Source: Sialis fuliginosa
Taxonomy: Eukaryota > Arthropoda > Insecta > Megaloptera > Sialidae
Reading direction: 5' to 3'
NCBI GenBank assembly: GCA_961205875.1
Contig: OY540813.1
Coordinates: forward strand, 33,327,001 to 33,391,000
Length of the DNA stretch: 64,000 bases
The notes beneath the pieces are model-generated. The model searched no databases, was not told the DNA's origin, and worked only from the letters and a program-made list of their open reading frames with translations. Both the position numbers and the translations under genes were made by a program. Positions 1 through 11,946 of the stretch are shown here, piece by piece. The first letter of the stretch is position 1; every line of letters starts with the position of its first letter.

Positions 1-73
1 ACATAATCTACGCTTGACAGTTGTGTTATGAGTAAGTATCTTATTTCAGAATGTTTTATCCATACTAATAATA

Positions 74-222
74 CTAGATGTAAGCCGAGTCGGTTTGGTC
101 GTGTTATCGGCCAAGGTTCGTCCCACATTGCAGTGAACATCTTCAGGGCTCTTCTAAAAGTATTTTTAGAAGCCAAGATTCATATCAAGATCACCGCGGA
201 AGCCTCAAGACTTGTATGTAGG
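74..222. repeat. Penelope-like inverted repeat, copy 1
   Basis: The left part reads, in reverse complement, as the unit CTGAAGATG-(stem)-ACGAACC followed by a stretch ending CGGCTTACA. The right part is the opposite orientation (AAGCCAAGATTCATATC, then ACCGCGGAAGCC). Close copies occur at about 2363-2530, 26893-27065, 28095-28202, 37691-37905 and 45401-45465. Inverted arms of this kind fit the terminal repeats of Penelope-like retroelements, but no reverse transcriptase or GIY-YIG coding sequence is present, so the family name is an inference. The open frame over this stretch is a by-product of the repeat. Confidence 0.55.
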
Positions 223-762
223 GACGTATCAAATAACACACACCAAGGAATATTATAGAAAATAAAACAAAACAAGCAAAAAACAAAACAATTGCGAAGT
301 TTCTAGAACGTTCCCGTAAAATATAAACAACATTGTTTACAACATTCGGCTCTCGACCTTGAACCTATATAATTAACAGCTAGAAGTTTCTAGAAGGAAA
401 ACCATCACTACAGTAGCGTAGGGGATAAATACATATAAGTTAAATTATTTGAAGCTATTTTGAACTGATGTTTTCTCAAAACATACGTTTTTTTAAGAAC
501 ACTGAATATTTCGGGGGGTGGGGGGGGAGTCGACCCCACCCCCCCCCCCCTTGTTACTACGCCACTGCATCACTATATAAAAAAGAACGCACCGATGATT
601 CATCAGTCAGTCAGTCAGTCAGCGTTCGTCTGTGATATCGCAACAGCTGTTCGTAAAGGTTCACTCACACGATCAACGCTCAGTCATTATCATCATTGTT
701 ATTAATTCTATTGTTGTAAAAAATATAATATTATATATCGGATCAATTCTGAATAGGGCAAT
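223..762. other. AT-rich spacer with G/C-tract palindrome and TCAG microrepeat
   Basis: No gene is seen. Positions 513-550 are a G-tract, the central palindrome GTCGAC and then a C-tract, able to form a hairpin or G-quadruplex/i-motif pair. Positions 605-624 are about five copies of TCAG. Confidence 0.7.
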
Positions 763-905
763 AAAAGAGACAAGACGAAAGTTAGATAAGTCTCGTCTCG
801 TCTGAGTTTTTGAGATTGAAGTCTTGTCTTGGTTTCGAAGTTTACAAGTGAAAGTCTCATTTTGATTTTGTCTTATACACTTGATCGAGACAGAGATCAA
901 AACTT
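763..905. repeat. Degenerate GAGACGAGAC-word repeat
   Basis: The stretch is built from diverged copies of the word GAGAC/GTCTC (for example TCTCGTCTCGTC). Similar patches lie at 28008-28085, 38940-39115 and 55998-56115. It may be the end of a non-autonomous element; I did not find paired termini. Confidence 0.5.
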
Positions 906-937
906 TTTTATATAAAACATATACAACAGTATATCGC

Positions 938-1690
938 AGGGGATAACCCCCTAAAATAATTTAGTGTGTAGTTGTAGCTTGTTTCTGCAGTTCCAAAAAT
1001 GAAAACTGCAGTTGTAAAAGCTAATTTTTGTAGTTGAAAAATTACAAGTAGAAAGAAAAATATAAAAAAGTGTAAGTGTAGAGCAAAAAAAAACACTATA
1101 ATTTGTAAGAGATAAATATACTTATTGTAAGTGTAGAGCAAAAAGGCAAACAAAAGTATTTATAATTGTTAAAGCTAAATGTTAGGTCGTATGTATTCTT
1201 ATATACTGTTATTTTTTCAATTCAATTAATTAATATTCACAAGCGCATCGTGGACATACAAAATTTTATTTTTTGTTGTTTTGGTTTTTATAATATTAAA
1301 TTATTATATATTAAAACTGGTTAAATGTTTTGATTTTTACTTAAATCTCGTAGTTCTAATCGAAATCTATAATTTGTAACTGCTCTGAATGTCGAGATAT
1401 ACTGATTTTAAATTTACTACATACAAGTTTCTAAAATTTCCACCCAGTATCTGGCCTGAAATACTAGTCGTTATTCACGTCAAAATATATTGAAAATTAT
1501 TCATATAGGTATAATACATTTAATACAAATTAAATGATATTCACACAAGTGTGAAAATCACAAAATACTTTATCAAGTAACCTGTTAAGACAGGATGCAA
1601 TAAAATTACAAAAAAAATTCCGACAGCATTGAGTTTATAATAAATTACCAAAGTTCAGCTTCGAGCACTAATCGATTTTCTATAATCTCA
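938..1690. repeat. Dispersed repeat, family Y
   Basis: Parts of this stretch recur in inverted orientation at 11340-11580 (the CTGCAGTTCCAAAAATGAAA segment) and at 30015-30190 (the CAGTATCTGGCC segment). It has no coding potential and no termini that I could define. Confidence 0.5.
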
Positions 1691-2274
1691 TTTTTTTATT
1701 GCCGGAACTAGGGTTAACATCTCGTTCACTTCCGTTTTCATCGCCTACTAGTATCGAAGCAAATTTGGGACGTTCCATACAAGACATTATATTCGATAAC
1801 TTGGGTTCTACGTTCTGTACCGGTTTTCGTTATTATACCTTTAATCTTTGAAAGGTTGGCAAAGTGTCTTGAAATGGTTATTTTCTCAATAGCAGTTTTA
1901 CCAAAACACAAAGTACAGTAAAATCAATAGGTCATTTTTGATATTATAACGCATTTAATAAAGATGAAGTTTAATAATAAATTATTTGTTACTTAAATAT
2001 TTAATTAATTTAAACTCATAATAAACAATCAATAATATTAAAAACATGTAATTATTATTAACTTTAATAAACATTTCATTATTACAAAAATAATGAATTC
2101 AACTGATGACAAGTATAAGGTCTTATAAAAATGGCAATTACTAATGCTATAGCATATAATATATATATTTTCTTTATATTAACTAATATCTGATTATAAT
2201 TACATACAAAATATGTGTACCCATTACAAATATTATCCCATCTTACCCCAGGGTAGGTGTTAGATCAGCTTTTC
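1691..2274. other. AT-rich stretch, nothing recognised
   Basis: Low-complexity A+T sequence without a credible open frame, terminal repeat or tandem array. Confidence 0.6.
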
Positions 2275-2362
2275 TCAACCTTTTAGTATTTGCGACCTAA
2301 TTTTTAATCATAATTCTCATCGCCCCCCCCCCCCCCCCCTCATACAGTAATTTTATTAAACC
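2275..2362 (+). mobile_element. Possible hAT-type 5' end, truncated
   Basis: It begins CAGCTTTTCTCAACCTTTTA, which resembles the CAG-plus-TCTCAACC start seen in many non-autonomous hAT elements. It is followed by a run of 18 C (2322-2339) and is cut by the Penelope-like repeat at 2363. The other terminus was not found. Confidence 0.3.
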
Positions 2363-2530
2363 TTATACAAGTCTTGAGGCTTCCGCGGTGGTCTTGATAT
2401 GGATCTTGGCTTCTGGGTGTAAGCCGCGTCGGTTTGGTCGTATTATCGGCTAACGTTTCGTCACACATTGCAGTGGACATCTTCAGGGCTCTTCTAAAAG
2501 TGCACTTTTAGAAGAGCCCTGAAGATGGAA
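2363..2530. repeat. Penelope-like inverted repeat, copy 2
   Basis: A well-preserved copy in reverse orientation: CTTGAGGCTTCCGCGG, GGCTTCTGGGTGTAAGC, GTCGGTTTGGTCG and GTTTCGTCACACATTGCAG in order. It then turns back on itself at the palindrome AAAAGTGCACTTTTAGAAGA near 2496-2515. The fold-back at the same motif is shared with the copy at 26893. Confidence 0.6.
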
Positions 2531-2620
2531 AGTAAAATGGCTTGTTATGTCCTCAAGTGTGCTGACGTATAAAATTTTTTTTTAATAATATTAATCAAAC
2601 ATATAAAACAATTATCTATA

Positions 2621-4181
2621 CAGGGTGGTCCGGTTTGGGATACAGATATTTTAGGAGCTGATTCCCTGTATATAAAAAACTGTCATAACACGCTCTGACC
2701 TACAGGGTGTTGAAAAAATTCTTTCAAAGTAGTATTTACAAACAAAGATTATATCTTATAAGTTAATGTAACTAGAGCAACCACAATGAGACAGTTTCAT
2801 AGGTAATTAACTAACGTATTTTTCAGTATTAGGATTATTCCTAGCCGTGTTTCCAGTTCAGAGTTATTGTTTATAACAATATTGTTTATAAGTCAAAAAA
2901 TATATTTCTTTTTTGGAAAATTTTTATGAAAATGACATTTTTATCCAAAAGTACCTACAAGATGTGGTATTTTTTATCATTATTTTGGTGCGTCATAATG
3001 TTACCTACAAATTCACCTCGCGAAGTTTCGACCTAAGTCTTACTGTTTTCCAGTTATAAATTTATATAAATTCATCCCCCAAGTGACTATTTTGTCACCT
3101 ACCATATTAATCATACAATTTTTTTGTTTATAATTACAAAATTAGTTTTAAAATTATACAAAATATCATTAACAATAAAAAATATATGTTTGTGTATCTA
3201 GAGTGTAAAATAAATATTTAATTAATATTATTTATTTAAAGTGACACCGAAAAGGAACATAAGTGTGCACCATCAGAGATATGAGAAGCTGCAAATTCTG
3301 TAATTTTAAATTTACTATCTACAAAATCTAAATTGATATATGAAAATTACACATAATATCATGAATTGTGCCAAGAAAAAAACCTTAAGGCATTGTTTAT
3401 AATTTATTTAATTTTATTAATATTTTTTTTCATTACAATAATTAATATAGTGCTTAAATTTTAGTTATTTATTTATACTATAATACAATAGTATTTATAA
3501 AATTCATTAATCGTAAAAAAATGTAAAAATGTATGTGTTACTATGAAAACAGTAAACACTTTTGCGCACACTGTGCGTAAAAGTACTTTTTACGCACGGC
3601 TAGCGCAAAAGTACTACTTTACACACTGAAATGTCAATGAAAAAGCCTACTTTTTTAAACGGTTGTAGAAAAATGTAATATAAACAAAAAAAAGTATGGC
3701 CGTTTCATTTAATAGGGTAAATAGTAAAATAGTCACTTTAGGAATTAATTTAGATAAATTTATTATTGGAAAACTGTAAGACCCAGGTCCAAACTTTGTG
3801 AGGAGGTGCATTTGTAGGTAACATTATAACGTACCAAAATAATGATAAAAAAGACATCATATTATAGGTACTTTTAGAGAAAAATGTCATTTTCATAAAA
3901 ATTTTCAAACAAAAAATTATTTTTTTTACCTTGATGAGCAATAACTCAACTGGAAATACGGCTAGCAATAACGGTAATACTGAAAAATACGATAGTTAAT
4001 TACCTATGAAACTGGCTCATTGTGGTTGCTCTAGTTACATTACTTTAGAAGTTATGAGATAATCTTTGTTTGTAAATACTACTCTGAACGATTTTTTTAA
4101 CACCCTGTAGTTTAGAGAGTGCTGGAGATAGACCCCACCTACCCGTACTAAAATATCTGTATCCCAAACCGGACCACCCTG
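2621..4181. mobile_element. Palindromic TA-flanked DNA transposon (MITE-like), 1.56 kb
   Basis: The ends are inverted copies of CAGGGTGGTCCGGTTTGGGA continuing to at least ATATTTTAG (about 34 bp, essentially perfect), with TA immediately outside both ends (2619-2620, 4182-4183). Similarity continues inward, imperfectly, so that the arms run about 2621-3115 and 3690-4181. A TA target duplication is typical of the Tc1/mariner superfamily. There is no transposase frame; the 72-codon minus-strand frame at 3750-3968 lies in the arm and is not a gene. Confidence 0.8.
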
Positions 4182-4183
4182 TA

Positions 4184-4305
4184 TATATATAAAAATGAAA
4201 GTTCGTTTGTATGTGATTTATATGTTGAATTTGCTAAGTTTTTATGATTACTTTATTTTAAATTGAATTAATATCACCCGGGTAACACCGGGTCCCATGC
4301 TCTAG
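4184..4305 (+). mobile_element. Helitron-like non-autonomous element, short copy
   Basis: It starts in the AT-rich block before AAAAATGAAAGTTCG and ends with a short hairpin (CCCGGGTAACACCGGG, 4277-4292), then CTAG at 4302-4305 followed by T. A hairpin a few bases before a CTRR terminus and insertion before T are Helitron hallmarks. Relatives end at 16276, 38913 and, degraded, near 27592. Confidence 0.5.
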
Positions 4306-6826
4306 TTAGAAATAAAATTCGGTTCATAGAACAACCTCCTTAAAAGTTAAACATTATTTCTACATATCCATATAAAGTAATCAACTGAATATAAAATTAG
4401 ATTTATAAAACATATCTGAAGATCATACAAGATAAATGTAAGATGAAAACAGCCGAAAAAGTTAAAAATACCAATCCTTTTATGCAGATCAGCTATTATG
4501 TTCAGTGTGCTATTATACCCGGACATAACAGAGCCAGTGTACTTTTTTAAATTAGATTTTCCTTCGAATATTTTTTTTTACAACTTCCTGTACACAATAA
4601 GAGCAACGTACCTTCTAATCTCATGGGGACAAGACTCCCGGCGTTGCAGTCACAATATTGTTACCATTTCACTCTGTACAGATTGCATCTCGTATGTATG
4701 TAACTTTCGAATTTCAATAATGCTTTTAAATCTTATTTTATGTTTGGTATTTTATTCTCTAAATTTGTATTTAGATTTTATTTTAAAAAATTATTATTTT
4801 GAATAATAAAACATTTTGTAGCAAAATCATAAATGTTCGGTGTTTTTTGAGTAGTAGGTACTTACGATTTATGAAAAAAAAAATTATTTTAATTTAATAT
4901 TATATTTAATTTCCATTTTGCGCTTCTCTATTTTTGGGCCGCTTGTTTGTATCCATCTATTGTAGCTGCTTTGGTACTTCCCTGTAAAAATTTAAAATTG
5001 TTTGTTTTTCGACTGGAAATTGAAGACTTAGTTTGTATAAATTATACATATATTTACAATAAATGAATCAATTTTTCACAGACACACTCGGGCCGAGATT
5101 TCTTCTTAACCGTCACTGAAATCATAAAATACCTATTAAATAGTGTTGAAGTTATATTTAATGGAATATCATAATAATTTGAACATTTTACATCAATTCT
5201 GTATATTAAGGATATATTGTTCTAATATACACTAATGTGAGGGTTAAGAATATTAACCTCTATCTTGATGTTTTTGGTCTTATTTTATGCACAAATGTAT
5301 AATATTTCATAAATATTTTATATAAAATTTTTGTAATAGCATCGAATAATGCGAAAAATTATTTTCTCAGTTTACTATGATTTTTAAAAACCGACACTCC
5401 TTGTGTTATTTTTAAATCGATATTAACGATAGACTTATTTTAAAGAAAATTTTATGTTCTACAATAAAAGTCCTTTACACTGTATTCGTAAAATAAACGG
5501 TTTCAGAGGAAAACGAGAAAAACTATGAAAAAATGTAATCCATCCGCCATTTTTTCAAGATGGCGGCGGTAGCACAACTCGGATTAGATCAGGCTTTTTG
5601 TGGAATGATCAGGGACACTAGTAGAATGTTTCCACCAAAAATCATTCTGGTCCGAATTAGTTCCGGGTAAAAATCTAATCTGATTGGACTAATTGAAAAT
5701 ATTTTCAAACTTCTTGTCTCACGATCACAAACGATGGTTGAATGTAAGATATTAAAATGTAAGATATTTCCACACCAAATTGAATTCGTACAGATCACAT
5801 ACATATTCTAATACCATTAACATGAACACGGTGCGGCGCAATAAAACATTGAATTATTAAACTCGCCAAATTTCAATATAAATTCCGCATAACATAATTC
5901 AATACGCTTATCATCAAATATGTAAGCATGATTATAAAATTAATAAAAAAGACGTGATTGAACGTAAAAGCCCGGTAGCATTTTGTAAACAACTTATTGA
6001 AATTCCAAAGCTTCTATATATGTATAGTATACGTGATGCAATCTGTGAATAGCGATATACCAACAAGAGGCTTGTAAGTGTAAGTAAGTAATACTGGAGT
6101 TTGTGGTCGTTTTATCCAATTAGATTAAATCAGTATCAGATAGTATGAAAAGTAGTAAGGATATATTATTATAATATCTAACTATTGATTCAATACTCAA
6201 TGGCGACTGCAAAGAGAGGTAAAAGAATATTGAGTGGTTTTATTTCGGAAATAACTTATGTTATAAATATATAAAAGTTTTACATTGTCAATATTTTGTA
6301 AATATCAGACAAAGGCTAGATTAATGGTACGTTAACCTAGATTTTCACTTTTTTATACATACATATAAATACAATAATGTATGGTGATAATGAAAAATCA
6401 ATTATTTCTGAAATCTCAAATTATGTACCTAATATTATATCCTGTTATTTAGTAGGTATTTATTTATTTATAACTATGTACTTTTTATTTTTTATATTTT
6501 ATTTTATTCCAATTAATGTATTGACGTTTAGGAATTATTTTATTTAATTTAAAAATATCAATTATTAATTTAATGTAATTCATGTTCATTTTGTTAACAA
6601 CTACAAATATAATACATATATAATAATATATATTTATAATAATATAATAGTAGTGACGTTAAATATAAATAAAAATAAACTTTTGTCTAACCGTCAAAAT
6701 TTATTTAAGAAAAGGTAATCGCAACATCGTCACATGAATATTATTGAGATAACAACTTACTCCCTTTTTTATAAAAATATTTTAATTTTATGATATATTG
6801 CATGAAAACCATTATTTTTGTATGCA
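4306..6826. other. AT-rich stretch, little recognised
   Basis: There is no credible gene. The 102-codon frame at 4498-4806 is A+T-driven and shows no domain. A small hairpin CCGCCAT/ATGGCGG sits at 5544-5566 and contains AAGATGGCGGC, a YY1/Pho-like word. The rest is low-complexity A+T sequence. Confidence 0.55.
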
Positions 6827-7028
6827 GGTACCCGGGTACCTGGTTGGACTATACGTGTACTTTTTTCAAATTTAAAATTTTTTTAGTTAAATAAAATAAA
6901 AAAAAACTGCATTTTTCAATAGGAAATCGATCAAATCGTGGGGATCCAAGAGGATTTTTGAAATTTTCTTTAGGAAATAAATTATTCAACAAAATGTACG
7001 TCAATAGGTACCCGGGTACTTGGTTGGT
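6826..7028. repeat. Two direct copies of a KpnI/SmaI-type palindrome
   Basis: AGGTACCCGGGTACCTGGTT (14-bp palindrome at 6827-6840) recurs as AGGTACCCGGGTACTTGGTT about 180 bp later (palindromic core 7007-7020). The pair stands out in otherwise A+T-rich DNA. It may mark the ends of a short element or a tandem duplication. Confidence 0.6.
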
Positions 7029-8479
7029 TAGACGAGGGTTAACATTTTTACCAAGTGTCATTCAAATCCGACTGTGGCACCTGGGGATGTTTCCTTTTTA
7101 GCAAAAAATATATTTAAAAATTTTAGTTATAAAAATAGTGATTAATTATAATTTGAATCTTTCGGGAATTTATTTTACAAACATATTATCTAATTATAAT
7201 TATTTTATTACATCAAAATATTAATGAAAACGATAAACTCAAATACAATTATAAATTTTATATATATTCGATATAAAATCCTTTCAACAGTGTTATTAGC
7301 AGAGCCATAGTTAATTGGTTATTTGTACTCCCATATTTATTGAAGCAATGATTATTGGAAATTTTAATTAAGAGCATCGTAGAGTGGATGTATACATAAT
7401 TACGATATGCACTTAGATTGAACAAAAATGTCTAGTGAAATTGTCGCATGAAAATTTAATTAAAAATATAATTAATTTTCCGATTAAATAATTATTGGTC
7501 TCTTTAATATATTTCATATTCCATTTTTATTTACTTATGTATTTTTACAAATTGATGGACTAACTCTAATGAACTATTTATTATTGAAAATTGTGATTAC
7601 CATAATAATTTGAAATGTTATGCATAAAAACTTATACGATCGGGGATGTTATTTTTAGCAAAAAAAAATTATATGAACATGAGTCCAGAAATTCTTTGTA
7701 TATGATTTACAGTTCTACCCTCAAAGATGATTAGGTTTTATACATATAATATCTAGATAACTCATTGCGACAAAGTTATAAAAGGATAAAAGTCCATAAG
7801 GTAAGTTTTTGGCCCTAAAAATGGTTAAAAATTTTAATATATCCTATTAATGTAATTATGATGTTTTTTTATTTGTAGTGCTTGTACTTTAAGGTTTATT
7901 CAATATTTTCATCCTTATGATAGGATTTATGTATCGTCTAGATCAGCAAACTTAACTTTTGCTTAAACAATGCTTTAATATCATAAAAACAATACGAAAT
8001 TTTTTTTCAATCTTAACGAACACATTACTTCAAGCATGGATAAATTTGAAATTTAGACAATAGTTTCACAATTAGATCCTTTATAGAAGTACGTAGGGGT
8101 TTTTCGATTCGATGTAAATTTATTATTTTATAAACAATTTACTGCTTATTATTTGGCAAAAAATCGAATTTTGTTTTTCAAAAATGACCATTTCTACAAA
8201 ATTTGATTAAAGAAAAATTCCCTACGTACTTCTATATGTATATTTATATAAATTTTAAATTTTTTTTTATTTTTTGCTCCAGGTTTGATATTTCACGAGA
8301 AATTTATTCACTACTGGAGGTGTTTTTTAAAAAGATCATTTCGAAGATTGGTTCTCTCGCCGCCATTTTGTACAATTTTTTTTTTTATACTTAAATATAT
8401 GCTGAATAAACCCTCTAAAAAGAATTCCTAAAATTAGACCATTGAACTGTTTTGCTTAAAATAACATACTTTTTTATAC
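7029..8479. other. AT-rich stretch, nothing recognised
   Basis: No coding region, terminal inverted repeat or tandem array could be supported. Confidence 0.55.
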
Positions 8480-9400
8480 TTGTATTTAATAAATATTTGC
8501 CCTAGGAAGTCACGTGACTTTCTTATACGTAATACTGAAAGTGACAGTGTACGTGTCTCTAATTTAATTTAAAAAAACATCTGCCAAGTAAATGCACAGT
8601 CCTTCCTCGTGCTAAATTCACTAAAACTGATAGTGTTCAGATAAATTGCCTGGCATTGGTTAACCATTTAATTTTTATACAAATTTTACTAAAAAATCTT
8701 ACAATTAGTTCGAAATTTTTCATAAAACGCACCTGAATATTTTTTCATAAATTTTTAATTTATAGACAATTTCAATCTAAATCTAAATTTATGCAAATGT
8801 CAAAATGACATTTAAAACGTCAAAGTGACATTTAAAACGCTAAAATGACATTTAAAACGTCAAAATAACATTTAATATATCCCATTAAATATAAATTTAG
8901 AAAAACAAAACGCGAATTTTTAAAATAAATTGAGATATATCTTTGTAAGGGAATATTTTACAACAAACGTAGTAGACCCATATTATAGGAAATTTAATGC
9001 TCTACAAAAAATATTCTATAAAATTTTCTCGTAACATGTGTCGTTCTTGAGATATCTTGAAAAAAGAAATATTTTGGGGTGTCACTCCTCCCCCTTACAC
9101 ACGTTTTTATGATTTTTAAATGGGACCGTCCTCAAACCAAACCCAACCATCCGACCAAGTTTCAATAATATCGGTTCAGTGGTTCATGAGTTATGCGTGT
9201 GACAAGGATTCAGGGGACAGACGGACTGACGGACAGACAGACAGACCGGAACGAAAAGTGTTTGTCTTGACGTGAAACGGATAAATCAATTTAAAATTTT
9301 GAAATTGGAGAACTTTTTTTTGTCTCAATCTGAAACGATCACATAGCTTCTCGTATCTTCGATATTGCGAGGAAGCAATATTTCTGATAAAGAAATAAAC
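8480..9400 (-). mobile_element. R1 dispersed repeat (non-autonomous element), minus orientation
   Basis: The order of segments here is the reverse complement of 51570-52290. Shared segments are the CTTCTCGTATCTTCGATAT end, a GACAGACAGACAGACC run, CGGTTCAGTGGTTCATGAG, TAAATTTAGATTTAG, AAATTGCCTGGCATTGG and GTAAATGCACAG. Shorter diverged copies occur at 44510-44830 and 54700-54945. It is long and non-coding; I could not establish exact termini. Confidence 0.6.
8800..8879. repeat. Four tandem copies of a 20-bp unit
   Basis: The unit is TCAAAATGACATTTAAAACG, repeated at 8800, 8820, 8840 and 8860 with one to several substitutions. It lies within R1. The R1 copy at 51570-52290 has only a trace of this motif (near 52025-52050), so the tandem expansion is specific to this copy. 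Confidence 0.85.
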
Positions 9401-9794
9401 GATAAAATTAATGGGACATAAATTATTATGGATTATAATAAGATCCCACCGATTTACAATCGCTGGTGTAACTTATTTTAAGGCACAGTCATTTGTATCT
9501 CGTGCTTCCAATGAACTAAGTGAATTAATATCCGGAACGGCTCGGTTTTGTTATTTTATTTGCACCTTCATGACAGCTGCACGGGGATAAACGAATTACA
9601 GTCTGTGTAGAAGCAACACGAAGAAGCAGCAGGTCTATACTGCATGCAGAAAACGTACACTACGCGCTTTATATACTGCAAATAATTACACAGGTACTAC
9701 ATACTTACTGCGAACCAGTCGAGTGCATTCAAATACTAACGGTTATTTTAGTTCATATGAATGAATGTTCTCTACAAATGAACTTTATTATACG
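9401..9794. other. Unassigned stretch
   Basis: No feature is recognised other than somewhat higher G+C around 9520-9720. Confidence 0.5.
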
Positions 9795-10622
9795 CAGGGG
9801 CGCCGACTTGTTAAAAATATTGGGGGGGCTCAATTTTTTTGCACTCCCTTCTCCATTATATAAGATAAAATAATAATATCATGTACCCTCTCCCTCCCCC
9901 CCCCCCCCGTAAAGTTTACGTTAGATACTTTATCAATAAATAGCCATTTTAAGTTTCGCCTTTTTAGTCGCAAGTACGTTTAACAGTAATATAACTGGTT
10001 ATAGGTCTAAGGAGGTATATTATTATAAGAAGGTATATATTAACTTTTTTTTAAATAAAATTCTGCAGTCATTTATTTTGTATGGATACAAATAAGCACA
10101 GTATTTTTTTTGTGTTATGTGTCATATAATCTTATATTAGTGCACAACTCAGTAAAAAAATAAAAATAAAAGAAAAACTATAGATAAAAATCGACGGGCC
10201 CGCTGGCCCCATACAGCCCTGGTCTAAACTATTATTAGTTGATACTGGAAATATTTATAATTTATTAATACTAAACCGGTCATCAAATTTCAAAACTGCA
10301 TCACAATAGGTTCTTAAGATATTAAATAAAAACTAATTTTCTAAAATCTTCGGAGAGCTATGTAGCTTCTTTATGATAAAATTTCGGACACGTGTTAATA
10401 TAAAGTTTTTTGTTTAAAATATTTTTCTCAATAGTTTGGCACGACAATACTGAATCAACTGTATTGTAAGTTTTGGTTTACGGTGACGTATACTTTTCAT
10501 ATACTTTTATTATAGTCAACTACACAGGCAGAAGGCATACATTTATTGGGGGGGCTCAGCCCCCTCGACGGTAATATTGGGGGGGCTTGAGCCTTTTAAG
10601 CCCCATGTAGTCGGCGCATCTG
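9795..10622. mobile_element. Non-autonomous hAT element, 828 bp, perfect 8-bp TSD
   Basis: The left end is CAGGGGCGCCGACT and the right end is AGTCGGCGCATCTG, giving inverted termini with two mismatches in 14. The 8 bp ATTATACG directly precedes (9787-9794) and follows (10623-10630) the element. A CAG start plus an 8-bp duplication is diagnostic of the hAT superfamily. The subterminal regions on both sides carry the word TTGGGGGGGCTCA, and no transposase frame remains. Confidence 0.88.
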
Positions 10623-10629
10623 ATTATAC

Positions 10630-11589
10630 GTGTTGTATTATGTCGTATTGTTGGGAACTTTGATGTTGATTTATTTATTTGTTTATAACAAGTTTACGTC
10701 TGTACTAGAATATCCCTGCGGCCTCGCCCGTGTGTATTTCGAAATCGGCAAACGCCCTTACACATCGCTCGGGATTATTTTAAGAAAATTTTTCAACTGC
10801 AAATACCTTTTTTTGCTTTTTTCCTCTACACTTTTTAGGTTTCCTTATAGTTTCACCATGTCCGTCCTCAAAAATTTTAAGCCGGTTAAAATGAAATTTG
10901 GTATACGGACGAAGACTGATACCTAACACAAAAACAGAAATGATAAGATTTTTGAAAAAAAAAATTTTTTTTACTCCCTTTCTATAGACTGAAAAGTGAA
11001 CGCACATTTTTTTTTTCACCTAACCTAACCTTTCAATCGCGATATATTTGCATTCAAAGTCGTGATCAGAGCGTCCTATCTATTCAAAAAATCTGAAAAA
11101 ATTCGAGAATGTATCTTTTAATTAGTACTTCCACTTAAAATTATAACGAACACTGTCAAAATTAATTTGGACGGGGGGTCCAAATTAATTTTGACAGTGT
11201 TCACTTTTCAGTCTATGGGAGGGGGTCCCATAGACTGAAAAGTGAACTCACATTTTTTTTCACATATTCCATTGAGTGGGATGTCATTAGATAGGTCTCC
11301 TAAAATGCAACAAAAAATGTTAAATGATTTGCATTTAAATGTCGTTATCAGAGCGCGCGCCCCCCACCCTTCTACTTTCTAAACTATCGATGCAAAAAAT
11401 CTAAAAAAAATCTAGAATGTAGCTTTTAGTTAGTACTTTCAATGAAAATTTATCATTATTTATACTTTTCTTTCTACTTACAATTTTTCAACTACACAAA
11501 TTAGCGTTTACAAGTGCAGTTTTCATTTTTGGAACTGCAGAAACAAACTACAACCCCACACTAAAATAACCCCTGCAAAATGGGTGTGA
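10630..11589. repeat. Dispersed repeat with double hairpin
   Basis: This holds pieces shared with other places: 11233-11360 is the reverse complement of about 23095-23235, and 11460-11580 that of about 940-1110. At 11148-11202 there is a perfect 25-bp-arm hairpin with a GGGGG loop, and at 11199-11247 a perfect 22-bp-arm hairpin, also with a GGGGG loop. The two share GTTC. The 98-codon frame at 10630-10926 lies in repeat sequence and is not called. Confidence 0.65.
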
Positions 11590-11946
11590 CTATGTCGGGA
11601 TGTACAGTTCAGGGATTGACGTGAATACGTTCCAAATCGTCGCATCGTTTGCGGCAGTAAGGTTAGAAAAAACTGTTCTTGCTCCATCGTTGACTGAGCC
11701 GCTGACTTTCGCATTTTGGTGTGCTCTGTACCTTTTGACCCTCTTAGCTATTGGTAATAGTATATTTTCCGATAGCTGCTGAGACGCTCTTTCCAATTTT
11801 ATGCGTCTCTTATATTTCATACTGACTTTTGCACGTGTTTTAACGGACATTATGGTTTTATTTTTTATTATTAGTGTGCCGAAGCGAAATTTTCGCTTGT
11901 CACAATTGCTGTAAGAACCACACACCAGACTAAACCAACACTCCAA
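11590..11946 (-). CDS. Hypothetical open frame, unrecognised
   Basis: The frame has 118 codons, with an internal Met (MSVKTRAKV, codon 33) that is an equally good start. The middle is basic and charged (KYKRRIKLERASQ, KRVKRYRAHQ). The C-terminal part reads NLTAANDATIWNVFTSIPEL. I do not recognise a family. The base composition here is clearly richer in G+C than the flanks, which argues for former or present coding. There are no flanking termini, no intron signals and no copies elsewhere in the window. It could be an exon of a transposon or of a host gene, or chance. Confidence 0.22.
   Translation of the reverse strand: MECWFSLVCGSYSNCDKRKFRFGTLIIKNKTIMSVKTRAKVSMKYKRRIKLERASQQLSENILLPIAKRVKRYRAHQNAKVSGSVNDGARTVFSNLTAANDATIWNVFTSIPELYIPT

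Noticed and set aside
4498..4806. 102-codon frame
   Set aside because: Phe/Leu/Ile/Tyr-rich as expected from A+T-rich DNA; no domain, no copies, no splice or poly(A) context.
11023..11036. CCTAACCTAACC, like the insect telomere repeat TTAGG
   Set aside because: Only two units; no array.
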